Assembly (NCBI GenBank): GCA_905331475.1
Contig: CAJNYU010001443.1
Span: 1 to 64,000, forward strand
Reading direction: 5' to 3'
Origin: Rotaria socialis
Lineage: Eukaryota > Rotifera > Eurotatoria > Philodinida > Philodinidae
DNA: 64,000 nt
The notes beneath the pieces were generated by a model that ran no database searches, was not told the DNA's origin, and saw only the letters and a program-made list of their open reading frames with translations. Shown here in pieces: positions 61,867-64,000 of this stretch (its first letter is position 1; each line of letters starts with the position of its first letter). The translations under genes and the position numbers were made by a program.

Positions 61867-62114
61867 ATCAATTGTATTATGTTCTTGTTTGTCTTCTTTT
61901 TTTTCTCTCTCTCTCATGTTGTTGTTATTTTTTAAGCAGCAAATCTACGTTATGATCTATTCAGATTTAATTGCTCTTCCTTCGCTTGTCTTAGAAAATC
62001 AGAAGGAGGATAAAATGAAATATACCAAAAATAAGCTATAGCTTCTTGTTTTTTTTATTATTATTATTACTATTATTACTTGAATAAAGATATGACTATT
62101 CCAGATAAGATATA

Positions 62115-64000
62115 ATGAGTGAATTTGCATCATCTGTTAGTTCACAAACAGCAAGCTGGTTTGAATTTTTACTTAATCCAACATTGATAGATACGTTCTT
62201 AACAGAAGATAATCTCGGTAATCATGATAATTATTGAAATGAAAAGAAAAATTAAAGATTTGTTTTGTTTTGTTTAAAGACATAACTGGTACTGATTTGA
62301 TCATTCAATTTTTAATTAGTGCAAATTTAATTGAACAAAAAACAAAACTTAAAACAGCCACGGAAAATCCAAGTATGAGCATCTCTATGTGTTGTCTATA
62401 TTATTATCATATAAAGTCTTCGTTTAGATGATATCGAATTGAAAGATAATCGAATTCGAGCATTGAGACATTTGGCAATAAAGATAGCTGCTAAACTTAA
62501 TTGGGATTTGGTAGTTATTGAAAAACGGTAATGACATTATTTCAAAAAGAAGTATTTGTTTTAGATGTATACTTGAATTTCCGTTTCCTAATAAAATCAA
62601 GATGAGAACGACCAGAGGAATATATTTGTAGAAAAAATATTTTCCCTATTTCTGTTAAAATTCTTGTGAAGGTGATTCTTTAGGCAATCACAATACCTCA
62701 AAAGTTTTTTTTTGGCAACAGTAGCGGCGAATCCATATTTCATAACTATACTAATTGGAACCAATCGTTGAATTTTATATCTAGTTAGATTGAGAAGAGC
62801 TTACAGCTCGGAAAAAGAGCAGTCTCTATTTAAACTGATCATTAAATAAGATATTGTTTTAATATATTTGCAGCATTCCAGTTGCAGTCGCTTCAGATCT
62901 TATTCATTGTTTTGTACGATTGACAACTCAAACTGATAAAAATTACAAAGATCGTGAACAATTACAATTATTAAGTAAAGTAGACGAGCCAGCACTATTT
63001 GCTGTACAATTATTACATCGATGGTTTGTTTACAAAAACAGACATTCATTTCATTTCATCATTATGCCTTCTTCTTTTTCTGCTGTTAAGGACTGTAAGA
63101 ACAGTTGTTCAATCATCGTTTCCGATGAAACCAATAAAAATCTTTCAAGTCAATGTGTATGAATCTGTGCTTTTTTTTCTCGTTTCTAACAATCGTTGTG
63201 TTTTTTGTCTGTACAGAGCTGGCTATGTAAATCCATTGCAACATATGCGCGGACCTAATGAGAATGTCATAGAGATGGCACGTGCCAAGGTGAGAGAAAG
63301 TATCCAAGCATTAGAAGTTTTGCTAGAATGCAAATCAGCCGTACGCATACCTGTAGATGCGTGTTTTGATTTAATTGATATTGAAAATGGCCTAGTACCA
63401 TGTGATTGGTCACGTACACAAGTCTATCCGCTTGTTGAATGTACTGCAAGGGTAAATATTTCTATTAATACAAAAAAACATGAATAACAAGATAAATATA
63501 TATATATATATATATACATTAAATAGATTGCTTATGATCTTGGTTCAATATATTTTTATGAACAAAATTATGTTAATGCTTATACAATGTTTCGACGTGT
63601 GCATGATTTAAAAAGTCAACTGGAACCATCAAATTATTTTTCATCGTTAGATGGTTATTTAACATCACTTCAATCGATAAATCCTTCAATGGAACAAAGT
63701 CTTTTAACTAAAACTAAAGAGCGCTTTCTAATGGGCATACCACCACCGCGAGCTTCTGTTGAAGTAATTAATTAATTGAATCTTAAAAACAGTTTAATCT
63801 ATATGATTAATATTCTAGGATTATATTTCAATATTAGCAGAAGATAACGAAAGAAAAGAAATGACTATGGCTGCTCGATATCGATTAGAAGAACGTCATG
63901 AAGTGTAGGATCTTTTTCGTTTTCACTATGTTAATTTCATTTGCCTAATAATTTAGTGGATCACAACAATATAAAATTGTATGTTCATTTAATCTTGTTC
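62115..64000 (+). CDS. INTS8: Integrator complex subunit 8, 5' part (runs off window)
   Basis: Subunit of Integrator, which cleaves snRNA 3' ends and terminates promoter-proximal transcription; INTS8 helps recruit PP2A. The ATG at 62115 gives MSEFASSVSSQTASWFEFLL, matching the family's CWFEFLL start. Exons: 62115-62217, 62280-62372, 62428-62527, 62874-63023, 63091-63156, 63217-63451, 63527-63763, 63819-63904 and 63957-~63978. All phases agree. Recognised stretches: LIIQFLISANLIEQ, IKIAAKLNWDLVVIEK, LLHRWTVRTVVQSSFPMK (human RWAIRTIVQSSFPVK) and CTARIAYDLGSIYF. The gene lies 249 bp after the MAN1-like stop in the same direction. It is truncated by the window edge. Confidence 0.87.

Overview
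The window reads as nuclear DNA of a small-genome metazoan, most probably a bdelloid rotifer. Protein genes are AT-rich and carry many short introns with clean GT..AG ends; several are 54-64 bp. One long intronless gene fuses an ADP-ribosyltransferase-like domain to kinesin-light-chain-type TPRs, an architecture common in bdelloids. A CocE-type hydrolase of bacterial or fungal character carries introns. Short (CCCACA)n/(TGTGGG)n islands recur. The assignment rests on gene style and recalled family knowledge, not on a marker gene.

Positions 1-35,000 are gene-poor and full of transposon material. Genes here are a secreted CocE/NonD (S15-like) hydrolase (4802-7127, minus, four exons), an intronless DUF3431 type II membrane protein (10853-11833, minus) and a GT25-like glycosyltransferase (29309-30864, plus). 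Mobile DNA includes a dead Tc1/mariner copy (9470-10756), several MITE or foldback families, a 1.1 kb imperfect hairpin (13988-15119), minisatellites and a dispersed 225 bp duplication. The main structure is an apparently complete 8,015 bp DNA transposon (19749-27763). It has perfect 24 bp terminal inverted repeats, a probable 8 bp target duplication (7 of 8 matching), satellite-like subterminal arrays at both ends, and a multi-exon minus-strand transposase-like gene (21061-26411). That gene is invaded by a 422 bp hAT-type MITE with a perfect 8 bp target duplication and by a 137 bp foldback element.

Positions 35,000-64,000 are mostly conserved housekeeping genes. They are a golgin-245/GOLGA4-like GRIP golgin (35353-40274, minus), a six-finger C2H2 protein head-to-head with it (40536-41816), WDR4/Trm82 of the tRNA m7G46 methyltransferase (42808-44258), a mitochondrial very-long-chain acyl-CoA dehydrogenase (44853-47607), the intronless ART-TPR gene (49369-54108), a MAN1/LEMD3-type inner nuclear membrane protein (58604-61866), and the 5' part of Integrator subunit 8 (62115 to the window end). 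For the zinc-finger, WDR4, VLCAD, CocE and MAN1 genes, hand-built exon joins give a total length divisible by three; the INTS8 exon phases also agree.

The genes do not form an operon. They serve unrelated functions: Golgi tethering, tRNA modification, fatty-acid oxidation, nuclear envelope and snRNA processing. Two homopolymer tracts next to single N bases (4390-4436 and 48434-48464) look like assembly trouble. No tRNA, rRNA or CRISPR was recognised.
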